DNA of 64,000 nt from Hyphomicrobium_A sp963724945 (GTDB lineage Bacteria; Pseudomonadota; Alphaproteobacteria; Rhizobiales; Hyphomicrobiaceae). The translations under genes and the position numbers were made by a program. The notes under the pieces are model-generated. The model was not told the origin of the DNA and made no database searches. It was given only the letters and a program-made list of their open reading frames with translations. Below are positions 8,814 to 17,995 of the stretch, piece by piece. Position 1 is the first letter of the stretch. Each line of letters starts with the position of its first letter. The stretch spans positions 372,001 to 436,000 of the forward strand of contig CAVRWL010000003.1 of assembly GCA_963724945.1 (NCBI GenBank), in the 5' to 3' direction.

Positions 8814-9827
8814 TCAATGATAGCCTTCCCCTTCGCGCACCTTGCCGCGAAACGTCCAATAGACGAAGGCGGTGTAGCCGAGAATGATCGGCAGCATGAT
8901 GAGCACGCCGATGAGCGTGAAGATCTGCGATTCGGGTACCGCCGCCGTCTCCCAGATCGTCAACGAGGGCGGCACGAGGTAGGGCGCGTTGGAGATCGCG
9001 AGCCCGAGGTAGCCGAGCATGAAAAGGCCGATCGCGGAGATGAACGGCATTGCCTCGCGCCGCGCGGAAAGGCCATACCAGCACGCCGCAGCCGCGCCCG
9101 CCGTCAGAAGCGGAATGGGCGAGAGGTAGAGCAGGTTCGGCCAGACGAACCAGCGCGCGGCGATGCGCTCGAAGGCGAGCGGCGTCCACAGGCTGATGAT
9201 CGCCATGAAGACGATGACCAGGAGCAAGAGCCGCTTGGCCCAGCCGCGCGCCTGCTCTGCGAGCGGCCCTTCCGTCTTCATGATAAGCCACGTCGCGGCC
9301 AAGAGCGCGTAGCCGGCGAGCAGCGCCAGGCCCGTGAACAGCGGGAAGGGCGCGAACCAGTCGAGCGGCCCTCCGGCGAACGCCTTGTTGTCGACGACGA
9401 TGCCTTGCAGGAAGCCGCCGAGCACGACGCCCTGCATGAACGTGGCGACGATCGATCCCCACGCGAAGGCATTGTCCCAAAACTCGTGCTTGGGCTTGGC
9501 GGCCCAGCGGAACTCGAAGGCGACCCCGCGAAATACCAGCCCCAAGAGCATGATGATGATGGGAAGATAGAGGCCGGACATGATCACGGCGTAGGCGAGC
9601 GGGAAGGCGACGAGCAAACCGCCGCCGCCGAGTACGAGCCACGTCTCGTTGCCGTCCCAGAAGGGCGCGACCGAGTTCATCATCATGTCGCGCCGGCTTT
9701 CGCTCGGCTCGAACGGGAACAGGATGCCGATGCCGAGATCGAATCCATCGAGGACGACGTAGAGCGCCACCGCCGTGCCGATGAGGGCGGCCCAAACGAT
9801 CGGAAGCCAGAGCGCGATCGGATCCAT
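8814..9827 (-). CDS. cydB: Cytochrome bd-type (cyanide-insensitive) quinol oxidase subunit II
   Basis: Membrane subunit II of a bd-type terminal oxidase that reduces O2 with quinol electrons at the inner membrane. The 337-residue length, about eight to nine hydrophobic helices, and family stretches such as YVVLDGFDLGIG near the N-terminus and NEVW-like GNETWLV are typical of CydB/CioB. The ATG follows the cydA stop by 3 bp, and its ribosome-binding site (GGAGG) is inside the last codons of cydA, indicating translational coupling. Confidence 0.93.
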   Translation of the reverse strand: MDPIALWLPIVWAALIGTAVALYVVLDGFDLGIGILFPFEPSESRRDMMMNSVAPFWDGNETWLVLGGGGLLVAFPLAYAVIMSGLYLPIIIMLLGLVFRGVAFEFRWAAKPKHEFWDNAFAWGSIVATFMQGVVLGGFLQGIVVDNKAFAGGPLDWFAPFPLFTGLALLAGYALLAATWLIMKTEGPLAEQARGWAKRLLLLVIVFMAIISLWTPLAFERIAARWFVWPNLLYLSPIPLLTAGAAAACWYGLSARREAMPFISAIGLFMLGYLGLAISNAPYLVPPSLTIWETAAVPESQIFTLIGVLIMLPIILGYTAFVYWTFRGKVREGEGYH

Positions 9828-9830
9828 GTC

Positions 9831-11222
9831 TTATTCCTCCATCGCCTCGTGCGCCGCCTCGCTCGCCGCCGCGAGCGGCCGCGACGGTAGCGAACCAGGC
9901 GTCGCCGCGGCCGCGCCCGACGGGCCGTGCTCGATAAGACGGTTGATGTAGTAGATGCCCATTGCAAACACGCAGAGGTAGACCAATAGGAAGAGGATGA
10001 GCGACGTCAGCACCGCCGACCCGGCAACGGGCGAGGCTGCGTCGGCGGTTCGCAGGATGCCGTACGCGAGCCAGGGCTGGCGGCCGATCTCGGTCGTGTA
10101 CCAGCCGGACAGGATCGCGATGAAGCCCAACGGCCAGACGTATTGCGCGGCCTTAAGGTACCAGCGCGTCGTGAAGAGACGTCCGCGCGCCCAGAGCCAC
10201 GCGCCGACCCAGCCGACGATCAGCATCAACACGCCCATGCCGACCATGATGCGGAAGGCGAAGAACACCGGGATGACCGGCGGCCGATCCTGCGGCGCGA
10301 AGTTCTTGAGCCCCGGGAACAACCCATCCCAGGAGTGGGTGATGAGCAGGCTCGAGGCATCCGGAATGGAGATCGCGAAGTCGTTGCGCTCCTCGGTCGA
10401 GTTGGGGATGGCGAAGAGCACGAGGTCACCCGGCGTGTTCCCGTCCCAGTGCGCTTCGATCGCGGCGATCTTCTCGGGCTGGTACTTCTCGGTGTTGAGG
10501 CCCGAAGCGTCGCCGATATACATCTGCAAGGGCGTCAGGATCGCGACCATGCCGAGCCCCATGCGCATCATCGTCTTCGCCTCGTCGCGATAGCGGCCCG
10601 CGAGCAGGTAGCGCGCGCCGACGGCCAGCACCACGAGCGAGGTCGTGAGGTAGGCCGCCGTGAACATGTGGGCGAAACGGTAGGGGAAGCTCGGATTGAA
10701 GATGATCGCGATCCAGTCGACGGGATAGGCGATGCCGTCGCGGATCACGTGGCCGGCCGGCGTCTGCATCCAGCTGTTGGCGGCGAGGATCCAGAACGCC
10801 GACAGCGAGGTGCCGATCGCCACCAGGATGGCGGAGAGCACGTGCAGGCCGGGCGGCACGCGCGACCAGCCGAACAGCATGATGCCGAGGAACGTCGCCT
10901 CCAGGAAGAAGGCGGTCAGCACCTCATAGCCGATCAGCGGCCCGACCACGTTACCGACGACGACCGAGAACTGGCTCCAGTTGGTCCCGAACTCGTAGGA
11001 CATCACCACGCCGGAGACGACGCCCATCGCGAAGGAGACCGCGAAGACCTTGGTCCAGAACCGCGCCAGCAGCAGCAGGTGCTCGCGGCCCGTCATGCGC
11101 CAGCGGATCAGCAGCGTGGCGATGAACGCCGCGAGGCCGATGGTGAAGCTCGGGAAGATGATATGGAATGTGACGGTGAACGCGAACTGGATGCGGGCGA
11201 GGAGAAGACCATCGATTTCCAT
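9831..11222 (-). CDS. cydA: Cytochrome bd-type (cyanide-insensitive) quinol oxidase subunit I
   Basis: Haem-carrying subunit I of the bd oxidase. His20 in TVTFHIIFPSF corresponds to the conserved N-terminal haem ligand, a second His lies in RFAHMFTAAY, and GRQPW occurs in the quinol-site region. At 463 residues it is shorter than E. coli CydA (~520), in line with the short-Q-loop cyanide-insensitive (CioA) subgroup, which often works in low oxygen or under respiratory stress. The C-terminus is an Ala/Pro-rich cytoplasmic tail. It starts a two-gene operon; no small CydX-like frame was seen after cydB. I did not find a convincing FNR/Anr box in the 129 bp upstream. Confidence 0.93.
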   Translation of the reverse strand: MEIDGLLLARIQFAFTVTFHIIFPSFTIGLAAFIATLLIRWRMTGREHLLLLARFWTKVFAVSFAMGVVSGVVMSYEFGTNWSQFSVVVGNVVGPLIGYEVLTAFFLEATFLGIMLFGWSRVPPGLHVLSAILVAIGTSLSAFWILAANSWMQTPAGHVIRDGIAYPVDWIAIIFNPSFPYRFAHMFTAAYLTTSLVVLAVGARYLLAGRYRDEAKTMMRMGLGMVAILTPLQMYIGDASGLNTEKYQPEKIAAIEAHWDGNTPGDLVLFAIPNSTEERNDFAISIPDASSLLITHSWDGLFPGLKNFAPQDRPPVIPVFFAFRIMVGMGVLMLIVGWVGAWLWARGRLFTTRWYLKAAQYVWPLGFIAILSGWYTTEIGRQPWLAYGILRTADAASPVAGSAVLTSLILFLLVYLCVFAMGIYYINRLIEHGPSGAAAATPGSLPSRPLAAASEAAHEAMEE

Positions 11223-11351
11223 GGGATCCAGCGCATTTTTTGTTGCCTCTGGCCGGCATTTTGACCCCGTTCGACCGCTCCGTCGAGGGAACCATTTGCC
11301 CTATGGACCGTCATTCACCGCAAAATCGCGGTCGATGCGCGTGATATGCAG

Positions 11352-13706
11352 CTAGTCTTTGGCGAGCTGAGCGGGCGGCAGCGCCCACACGCGCACGATG
11401 CCGTTCTCGCCGGCGGAGGCGAGATGCTGCCCGTCGGGCGAGAACGCGACCGCCGTCGCTCCGCCCGTGTGTCCCGTCAGTGCAATGAGGGTGCGTCCGC
11501 GCTTGACGTCCCACAGCCGCACCGTGCCGTCCGCGCTCGCGGAGGCGAGCAGATTTCCGGCGGGGGCAAACGCGATGTCGGTGATGCGCCCCGTATGTCC
11601 GTTGAGCGAGCGCAGCCGGCGCGAGGAGAGCGCCGACCAGACGCGAATGCGTCCGTCGAGCGCGCCGCTCGCCAGGATCTTGCCGGAGTGCGAGAAGGCG
11701 ACCGCGGTGACGAAGTCGCGGTGCCCGCGATAGCTGCGCTTGAGATCGAGCGTCCGCAGGTCCCAAAGGCGCACCGTCTCGTCGGCGCTGCCCGATGCGA
11801 GCAGCTCCTCGCGCGGCGCGTAGGCGAGCGCCTGCACGGCGTTCTGGTGACCATCAAAAATATGCAGCGGCGCTGCAGGCTGGCTCGTGTCCCATAGCGC
11901 CACCTTCCAATCATGGCTCGCGACGGCCACCCGGTTGGGATCGCCGACGAAGACGACCGCCCAGATGTTGGCCTCGTTGCGCTGGATGGTGGCGAGCTTG
12001 ACGGCGTGCTCCAGATCCCACAGCACGACCTTTCCGTCGGCGTGGCCCGTCGCCGCGCGCGAGCCGTCGAGCGCGAGCGCCGTCGCATTCCCGTCGTCGA
12101 GCTCGATGGTGCGGATCAACGTGTGATAGGTCGCGTCCCACACCTTGAGCGTAGCGTCGGCCCCCGTCGTCACCAGCCAGCGTCCATCGTCGCTGTAAGC
12201 CATGCCGGCAATGGCACCGTGGTGGGCCGCAATCTCGGCGATGGGCGTCACCTGCAAGGATTGCGCAGCCGTCTGCACGGTCTGACTTGTGGGCAGCGAC
12301 GCCCCGCGGCTTTCGAGACGGGGAAACCGGTCCTGCAGCGCGACCGCCGCGCTCGCCACGCCGACGCCGATCAACAGCTTGAAGGCGAGCGGGATCCACT
12401 TGCGGCGGGTGCCGCGCACCGGGCGCGGACGCGGCGGGGCACGCACCGGAACGAGCGCGCGACCTTTCGGCTCGGCCTTCTTGGACGCTGCCGGCTTGCG
12501 CTTGGCCTTGGGCGGCAGCGGCGGCAGCGCCTCCATCCGCACCGTCTTGGCCTGCGCCGGCTGTGCTTTTGCCTGCGCCTTTGCCTTTGCCGGCGGCGCG
12601 GCCGGGGCAGGAGCAGGAGCCGGCGCCGGGGCAGGCGCCAGCTCCGGCGGATTGGTGCGGTCGAAGGCCGGCGGCTTGCGCAGACCGTCGAAGAAATCGA
12701 GCATCCCGCCCTTAGGCCCCGGCGCGTCGGGTGCGGGAAGCGTCTGCGGCGGCTGCGCCTCGGCCGCGGCGGCGGGCGGCTCAGTCTTCTTCTTGTCGCG
12801 CCCGCGGTTGAGCCAGCTGGTGCGCGGCGCGTCCGGCGCCAACAGATCCCCGCGCCACGCGGCGATCGACTGCGGTCTTGCGTCGATGCCGAGCGCGAGC
12901 GCGCGGTCAATCGCTTTGAGGAAGCCCGCGCGGTAGGAGCTCAAAGCCGCCTCGCGCACCGGCACGAGCTCGTCTTTCACCATGCGCGAAGGAGCGTCGG
13001 GCGGGCGCTTGCCGGTGATCGCGTGATAGAGCGTGGCCCCCAGCGCGTAGATGTCGGTCCAAGGACCCTGCTGGCGGCTCGTCTCGGCGTACTGCTCATA
13101 GGGGCTGTAGCCCGGCTTCACGAGCGCGGAGACGGTCTTCGTGTGCGAGGCGATCTCGCCGCGGGCAGAGCCGAAGTCGATGAGTACGGGATCGCCGGAC
13201 TTGCGGATGATGACGTTGTCGGGCGCGATGTCGCGATGCAGAAAATCCGCCTTGTGAATGAACTCGAGCGCGTCGAGCAGCGGCGCGATGATGCCGTCGA
13301 GCTCTTTCTGGCGCGGCGCCCGGCCGAGCGACTTCAACCAGTTCTTGAGGCTCTGGCCCTCCTCCCAGTGGAGCACCATGTAGCCGGTGTTGTTGGCGCG
13401 GAAGTAGCGATAGACGCGCACGATGTTGGTGTGGTCGAACTTGGCGAGCGTCTGCGCTTCCTCAATGAACCGGTCGAGGCCCCAGCGGTAGTCTCCGGCG
13501 CAATCCTGCGAGCGCGGTGCGGCCTCGATGCCGCCGGCGCGGGCGGCGATGTCGCTCGGGAAGTACTCCTTGATGGTGACGAGGCGGGCAAGCGCGATCT
13601 CGTCGGCGAGGTAGGTGACGCCGAAGCCGCCGGCGCCCAACACCCGCTCAATGCGGTAATCGCCGACCAGCTCTGTGCCGCTTGGCAGCGCGATGAGATT
13701 CGTCAT
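11352..13706 (-). CDS. Ser/Thr protein kinase with transmembrane segment and WD40 propeller
   Basis: An N-terminal Hanks-type kinase (about residues 15-285) has the glycine loop GAGGFG, a lysine in TIKEYFP, the catalytic loop HRDIAPDNV and DFGSAR in place of DFG-[LA]. A Pro/Ala/Lys-rich linker (about 320-430) follows, then one membrane segment (WIPLAFKLLIGVGVASAAVAL). The C-terminal region has seven WD40 repeats ending in KVWD, VLWD, ALWD, RLWD, RVWS, RLWD and RVWA, enough for one closed propeller outside the membrane. That arrangement suggests a sensor kinase whose propeller binds a periplasmic ligand or partner. It is divergent from two FHA genes and a PP2C phosphatase, so the four probably form one phosphorylation circuit. 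Confidence 0.9.
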   Translation of the reverse strand: MTNLIALPSGTELVGDYRIERVLGAGGFGVTYLADEIALARLVTIKEYFPSDIAARAGGIEAAPRSQDCAGDYRWGLDRFIEEAQTLAKFDHTNIVRVYRYFRANNTGYMVLHWEEGQSLKNWLKSLGRAPRQKELDGIIAPLLDALEFIHKADFLHRDIAPDNVIIRKSGDPVLIDFGSARGEIASHTKTVSALVKPGYSPYEQYAETSRQQGPWTDIYALGATLYHAITGKRPPDAPSRMVKDELVPVREAALSSYRAGFLKAIDRALALGIDARPQSIAAWRGDLLAPDAPRTSWLNRGRDKKKTEPPAAAAEAQPPQTLPAPDAPGPKGGMLDFFDGLRKPPAFDRTNPPELAPAPAPAPAPAPAAPPAKAKAQAKAQPAQAKTVRMEALPPLPPKAKRKPAASKKAEPKGRALVPVRAPPRPRPVRGTRRKWIPLAFKLLIGVGVASAAVALQDRFPRLESRGASLPTSQTVQTAAQSLQVTPIAEIAAHHGAIAGMAYSDDGRWLVTTGADATLKVWDATYHTLIRTIELDDGNATALALDGSRAATGHADGKVVLWDLEHAVKLATIQRNEANIWAVVFVGDPNRVAVASHDWKVALWDTSQPAAPLHIFDGHQNAVQALAYAPREELLASGSADETVRLWDLRTLDLKRSYRGHRDFVTAVAFSHSGKILASGALDGRIRVWSALSSRRLRSLNGHTGRITDIAFAPAGNLLASASADGTVRLWDVKRGRTLIALTGHTGGATAVAFSPDGQHLASAGENGIVRVWALPPAQLAKD

Positions 13707-13926
13707 GGCTCCCCGTGACGCCCGGGACCGCTCAGCTCACCGCGGAGCCTTTGCAGCCGATCGTCAATGACGTTTCGCCCGGACATATTTGTGGCCCACA
13801 AATGTGGCGCTCAGACGAGCGATGAACTCGAGATGAACAAATCTGCGTCCGTGTCGCCTCGCGGCCATGTTCCTGCCGTCATGCCGCTTGAGGCTACGCA
13901 CTGATTTGCTGCGGGATCTTGAGACC

Positions 13927-14631
13927 ATGAGACCGTCGTGGTCGTTGATGTTGGCTCTTATGGCCGCGACTGCGGTCACGCACACACCTGTTGCAGCGGC
14001 AGCGAATGCCGCCGAGACGAGCTCCAGCCTCTTGAGCTTCAACGCAGAATTGCCGAACGCTGCCTCGGCGCTTTTCGCCGTTCTCGGCGAGGGTGGCACG
14101 CAAGCATGGCTGCAGCTCTATCACTGGGTCGAGCAAAACTACGAGCGCGCGCCGGCCTTGATGTTGGGGCTGTCGGTGCTGCTCGCCGTGCCGCCCTTAG
14201 CGCTCGCGGGCTTCTTCACGCGGCGCCGCCGGCGCACGTCCAACTTGACCGTCGCGCTGCCGCGAAAGGCGCGAGGCGCTTCCAGCCGGCCGCGCCTGCG
14301 GACCACGCAGACCGAGATTTCTCCTTGGCCAACAGAGGCTTGGGTCGAGGCCGATGGCTTCCCCGGCAGCCGCCGAATCATCGGGCGGACGCTGTTGCGA
14401 ATCGGGCGCGAGGAGGACAATGACATTCGCTTCGCGGTGAAAACCGTTCACCGCTACCACGCTGTCATCCGCCGCACGACCGACGGCGTCGTGATGATCA
14501 CAGACCTGTCGGGCAAAGACGGCAACGGCGTGCTCGTCAACGGTGCCCGCGTGGCCGAGGCGCGACTGAGGAAGGGCGACGTCATCAATCTCGGCGAGGT
14601 CAGGATGCGCTTCGATGCGCGCCCCGTTTAG
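13927..14631 (+). CDS. Membrane-anchored FHA-domain protein
   Basis: N-terminal signal sequence (MRPSWSLMLALMAATAVTHTP), an extracytoplasmic stretch of about 60 residues, one membrane helix (ALMLGLSVLLAVPPLALAGFF), an Arg-rich stop-transfer segment, and a C-terminal FHA domain (about residues 150-230: LRIGREEDNDIRF, VHRYHAVI, NGVLVNG). FHA domains bind phosphothreonine, so it probably docks substrates or the activated kinase encoded divergently. The start was placed at 13927 because the signal peptide begins there; an upstream in-frame ATG at 13867 would give an unlikely Arg-rich leader. Confidence 0.82.
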   Translation: MRPSWSLMLALMAATAVTHTPVAAAANAAETSSSLLSFNAELPNAASALFAVLGEGGTQAWLQLYHWVEQNYERAPALMLGLSVLLAVPPLALAGFFTRRRRRTSNLTVALPRKARGASSRPRLRTTQTEISPWPTEAWVEADGFPGSRRIIGRTLLRIGREEDNDIRFAVKTVHRYHAVIRRTTDGVVMITDLSGKDGNGVLVNGARVAEARLRKGDVINLGEVRMRFDARPV

Positions 14632-14715
14632 CGGTGCCGAGAGAGATGTCGTTCGCGAAGCGGAAGCGACAACGAGATGAAGCGGTTTCGGGCTATGATC
14701 CTTGGGAGATTTGCA

Positions 14716-15519
14716 ATGTCGAACGAGCGCGGAGACGCAACAGAGACCACAGCGCCGCACCAGGGCGCGAAAGCGGGCCGGTTCCTCGGCTCCCTCAAGG
14801 AGGCGCTCGCCGCGGCCGGCCGTGACGACACGCAGCGCGGAGCGAAGTCGCAGGCGGCGGCCGCCGTGCCGCCCACCGCACAGATCGAGCCGGCTGCGAA
14901 GAAGCCGGACGCGAAAGCGGCAGAGCCCGCGGCCAAGGATGCCGCCCCCGCCGCACCCGCCGCCGGCTTGAGCGCCGCGGAGGCGGCCCGCGAGGTCAAG
15001 GGCCAGACGTCGCTCAAACCACCCGAGAAGCACCAGGAGTTCGCCGCGCCGCCGACCACGCGTGTCGTGCGCGGGGGCGCCAGGCCCGAGGAGGAGAGCG
15101 CCCGCACGCGGCTGGTGCGCGGCAAGGTCGAGGTTCAGCGCGGCGAGTTCGAGCAGGACCCCGTGGTCGGCTGGCTCGTCGTGGTCGGCGGCCCCGGCAT
15201 CGGCTGCTACCGCCCGATCTTCGAGGGCAACAACACCCTTGGTCGCAGCACGACCCAGCGTATCCCTTTGGATTTCGGCGACGATACGATTTCTTCGGAG
15301 GAGCAAGCCTATATCCGTTATGATTCGGCCGCACGCTCGTTTTTGTTCGTGCCGAATCTCGCCAAGACCAACGTCGTTTCCGTAAATGACAAACGACCGA
15401 CCGGAGCGGTGGAGCTCAACCAAATGGACGTGATCACGGTGGGTCGTACCCAGCTCGTGTTCGTGCCGTTCTGCGGCGCGGAGTTCGATTGGGCAGAGCT
15501 CACCGATGCCAAGAGCTAA
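14716..15519 (+). CDS. Cytoplasmic FHA-domain protein with Ala/Pro-rich N-terminus
   Basis: The first ~140 residues are low-complexity and charged (Ala, Lys, Pro, Glu), with no signal peptide. A C-terminal FHA domain follows (about residues 150-255): NTLGRSTTQRIPLDFGDDTIS, EEQAYIRYD, TNVVSVNDKRP. It is a likely phosphothreonine reader for the kinase encoded at 11352-13706. GGGAG lies about 8 bp before the ATG. The stop codon overlaps the start of the phosphatase gene by one base (TAATG), so the two proteins should be made together. Confidence 0.82.
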   Translation: MSNERGDATETTAPHQGAKAGRFLGSLKEALAAAGRDDTQRGAKSQAAAAVPPTAQIEPAAKKPDAKAAEPAAKDAAPAAPAAGLSAAEAAREVKGQTSLKPPEKHQEFAAPPTTRVVRGGARPEEESARTRLVRGKVEVQRGEFEQDPVVGWLVVVGGPGIGCYRPIFEGNNTLGRSTTQRIPLDFGDDTISSEEQAYIRYDSAARSFLFVPNLAKTNVVSVNDKRPTGAVELNQMDVITVGRTQLVFVPFCGAEFDWAELTDAKS

Positions 15520-16310
15520 TGCAGGCATTCGACTATGCCTCGCGCGCCACCAAGGGCGCGAGGGACTATCAGGAGGACGCGAGCGCGTTCTGGTCCGCGA
15601 AGGACGCGAGCGCCGCCGACGCGCCCGCGGCTAATGCGACGCGCCTCGTCGCCGTCCTTGCCGACGGCATGGGCGGACACACAGCCGGCGCACTCGCAAG
15701 CCGCATGGTGTGCGAGAGCTTCGTTGAGGCTTTCGCGGGGCTCGATGGCTCGCGCCCCGAACGCCTGCTCAATGCGCTGCGCTCGGCCAATGACGCGATC
15801 GCGGCGAAGGTCGAGGTGAACCCGGTGCTGTCCGGCATGGGCTCCACGCTCGTCGCCGCGGTTCTGAGCGACGACGGCGTCGAATGGGTGAGCGTCGGCG
15901 ACAGCCCGCTTCTGTTGTTCCGACGCGGCGAGATCGCGCTGCTGAATGAGGACCATTCGCTCGCGCCCGAGCTCGACCGGCTCGCCGCGATGGGCCGCAT
16001 GACGGTAGCCGAGGCCAAGGCCGACCCGCGCCGCCACATGCTGCGCTCCGCCGTTACAGGCGAGGAGCTCGATCTCGTCGACGTGTCGCGCCGCCCGCTC
16101 TTGCTCGAGGCCGGCGACTACGTGATCCTCGCCAGCGACGGGCTGCACACGCTGGAGACGGCCGAGATCGAGCGCGTCGTCGCCGCCTACGCCGCCGACG
16201 GCGCGGAGGCGGTGGCGAGCGCGCTCATCCGCGCGGTCGAGGCGATGCGCGACCCGCACCAGGACAACACCACCGTGATCGCCGTGCGCCCGCTGCCCAC
16301 CAAGGGCTGA
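15519..16310 (+). CDS. PP2C-family Ser/Thr protein phosphatase
   Basis: Metal-dependent phosphatase of 263 residues with the PPM landmarks in order: RDYQEDA (first metal-binding Asp), ADGMGGHTAG, the central SVGDSPLLLF, LASDGLHTL and the terminal DNTTVI. No membrane segment, so cytoplasmic. It probably reverses phosphorylation by the neighbouring WD40 kinase. The same set (kinase, FHA, PppA-type phosphatase) controls type VI secretion in other bacteria, but no type VI genes are present here. The ATG overlaps the preceding FHA stop. Confidence 0.9.
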   Translation: MQAFDYASRATKGARDYQEDASAFWSAKDASAADAPAANATRLVAVLADGMGGHTAGALASRMVCESFVEAFAGLDGSRPERLLNALRSANDAIAAKVEVNPVLSGMGSTLVAAVLSDDGVEWVSVGDSPLLLFRRGEIALLNEDHSLAPELDRLAAMGRMTVAEAKADPRRHMLRSAVTGEELDLVDVSRRPLLLEAGDYVILASDGLHTLETAEIERVVAAYAADGAEAVASALIRAVEAMRDPHQDNTTVIAVRPLPTKG

Positions 16311-16414
16311 GCGACACTGCTGTATGTTCCTTAAATGTTCTTGCGCGCGGACTGCGCCCTCGGCTAACGTTGCGCGTGCATTGCTAGGGGCGGCCCCGGG
16401 GGTATCACGGGTAC

Positions 16415-17944
16415 ATGTACGGGCAGATCTCCACCCTCGCCTTCGTCGGCATCGAGGCGCGTCCCGTCGAGGTCGAGGTGCGCATCTCGCCCGGGCAGCC
16501 GGCCTTCGTCATCGTCGGCCTGCCGGATAAGGCCGTGGCCGAGAGCCGCGAGCGCGTGCGCAATGCGCTGCACGCCGTCGGCCTCGGCATGCCCTATAAG
16601 CACGTCACGGTGAACCTCGCGCCTGCCGACTTGCCGAAGGAAGGCAGCCAGTTCGACCTGCCGATTTTGCTGGCCATGATGGTCGCCATGGAGGCGATCG
16701 CGCCCGACGCCGTCGCTCCCTACGCGGCGATCGGCGAATTGGCGCTCGACGGCGCGATCCGCTCGGTGCCAGGCGCGCTCCCTGCCGCCATCGGCGCCAA
16801 TGCAAGCGGCAAAGGCCTCATCTGCCCGGCCGCGTGCGGGGCGGAGGCGGCGTGGGCGGGCGAGGACGTCGACATCCTCGCCGCGCCGCATCTCCTCTCG
16901 CTCGTCAACCATTTCAAAGGTCTGCAGACGCTCGCCCGGCCCGAGCCCAACCTCGAGCGCGAGAGCGGCCCGCTGCCCGACCTCGCCGACGTCAAGGGCC
17001 AGGAGAGCGCCAAGCGCGTGCTCGAGGTGGCGGCCGCCGGCGGCCACAACCTCTTGATGATCGGGCCGCCCGGCGCCGGCAAGTCGATGCTCGCAGCGCG
17101 GCTGCCCTCGATCCTGCCGCCCTTGTCGCCGGAAGAGATGCTCGAGGTCTCGATGGTGCACTCGCTCGCCGGCGAATTGATGGGCGGCAAGCTCGCGACG
17201 GCGCGCCCCTTCCGCGCACCGCACCACTCCGCCAGCATGGCGGCGCTCGTCGGCGGCGGCACGCGCCCGCGCCCGGGCGAGGTGAGCCTCGCCCACCTCG
17301 GCGTGCTCTTCCTCGACGAGTTGCCCGAGTTCCAGCCGGGCGTGCTCGACGCGCTGCGCCAGCCCTTGGAGATCGGCGAGACCATCATCGCGCGCGCCAA
17401 CCACCGCATCGCCTACCCCTCGCGCATCCAGCTCGTCGCCGCCATGAACCCGTGCAAGTGCGGAGGAGCGGAGCCCGGCTCGAGCTGCAAGCGCGGCCCG
17501 CGCTGCGCAGCCGACTACCAGGCGCGCATCTCCGGGCCGCTGCTCGACCGCATCGATCTGCAGATCGAGGTTCCCGCCGTGAGCGCCGCCGACCTCGTGC
17601 TGCCGGCACCGAGCGAAGGCAGCGCCGAGGTCCGCGAGCGCGTGACAAGGGCCCGCGCGCGCCAGCGCGAGCGCGCGGTTTCTCTCGGGGTGCGCGGCGT
17701 GCGCACCAACAGCGAGTGCTCGGGGACGCTGCTCGAGCAGATCGCGGCGCCGGATGCGGAGGGCGCGAGCCTGTTGCGGCAGGCGGCCGATGCGCTGCAT
17801 CTTTCTGCGCGCGGGTTCCACCGCACCATGCGCGTTGCGCGCACGCTCGCCGATCTCGACGGCGTCGACCGCGTCGGTCGCGCGCACATCGCCGAGGCGC
17901 TGAGCTACCGCGGCGAGACGCTGCGGCAGGAGAAGGCGGCGTAA
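16415..17944 (+). CDS. comM: YifB/ComM-family Mg-chelatase-like AAA+ ATPase
   Basis: 509 residues with the family order: an N-terminal Lon-protease-like/ChlI domain (AFVGIEARPVEVEV, IVGLPDKAVAESRERV), a AAA+ core with Walker A GPPGAGKSM and Walker B LFLDELPEF, the cysteine-bearing insert NPCKCGG, and the C-terminal Mg-chelatase-associated domain. In naturally competent bacteria ComM is a helicase that widens branch migration during uptake recombination; many non-competent bacteria also carry it. comF lies 40 kb away in this window. The gene is convergent with folD. Confidence 0.92.
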   Translation: MYGQISTLAFVGIEARPVEVEVRISPGQPAFVIVGLPDKAVAESRERVRNALHAVGLGMPYKHVTVNLAPADLPKEGSQFDLPILLAMMVAMEAIAPDAVAPYAAIGELALDGAIRSVPGALPAAIGANASGKGLICPAACGAEAAWAGEDVDILAAPHLLSLVNHFKGLQTLARPEPNLERESGPLPDLADVKGQESAKRVLEVAAAGGHNLLMIGPPGAGKSMLAARLPSILPPLSPEEMLEVSMVHSLAGELMGGKLATARPFRAPHHSASMAALVGGGTRPRPGEVSLAHLGVLFLDELPEFQPGVLDALRQPLEIGETIIARANHRIAYPSRIQLVAAMNPCKCGGAEPGSSCKRGPRCAADYQARISGPLLDRIDLQIEVPAVSAADLVLPAPSEGSAEVRERVTRARARQRERAVSLGVRGVRTNSECSGTLLEQIAAPDAEGASLLRQAADALHLSARGFHRTMRVARTLADLDGVDRVGRAHIAEALSYRGETLRQEKAA

Positions 17945-17995
17945 GAGGCAGTAGGCAGTCGACAGGGTGACTGCCGACTGCCGACTGCCTGCCTC
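17945..17995. terminator. Imperfect hairpin at the yifB/folD convergent junction
   Basis: GAGGCA-gta-GGCAGTCG (17945-17961) can pair with CGACTGCCTGCCTC (17982-17995), giving a 14-bp stem with a 3-nt bulge. The loop contains further GACTGCC copies, so alternative foldings exist. No T-run on either side; terminator function is inferred only from position. Confidence 0.45.

Noticed and set aside
10143..11264. Plus-strand frame (373 codons) opposite cydA
   Set aside because: Highly charged His/Arg/Glu translation, antisense to a clear cydA gene.
11352..16310. Part of a type VI secretion cluster
   Set aside because: No tssB, tssC, vipA, clpV or other structural genes on either side.
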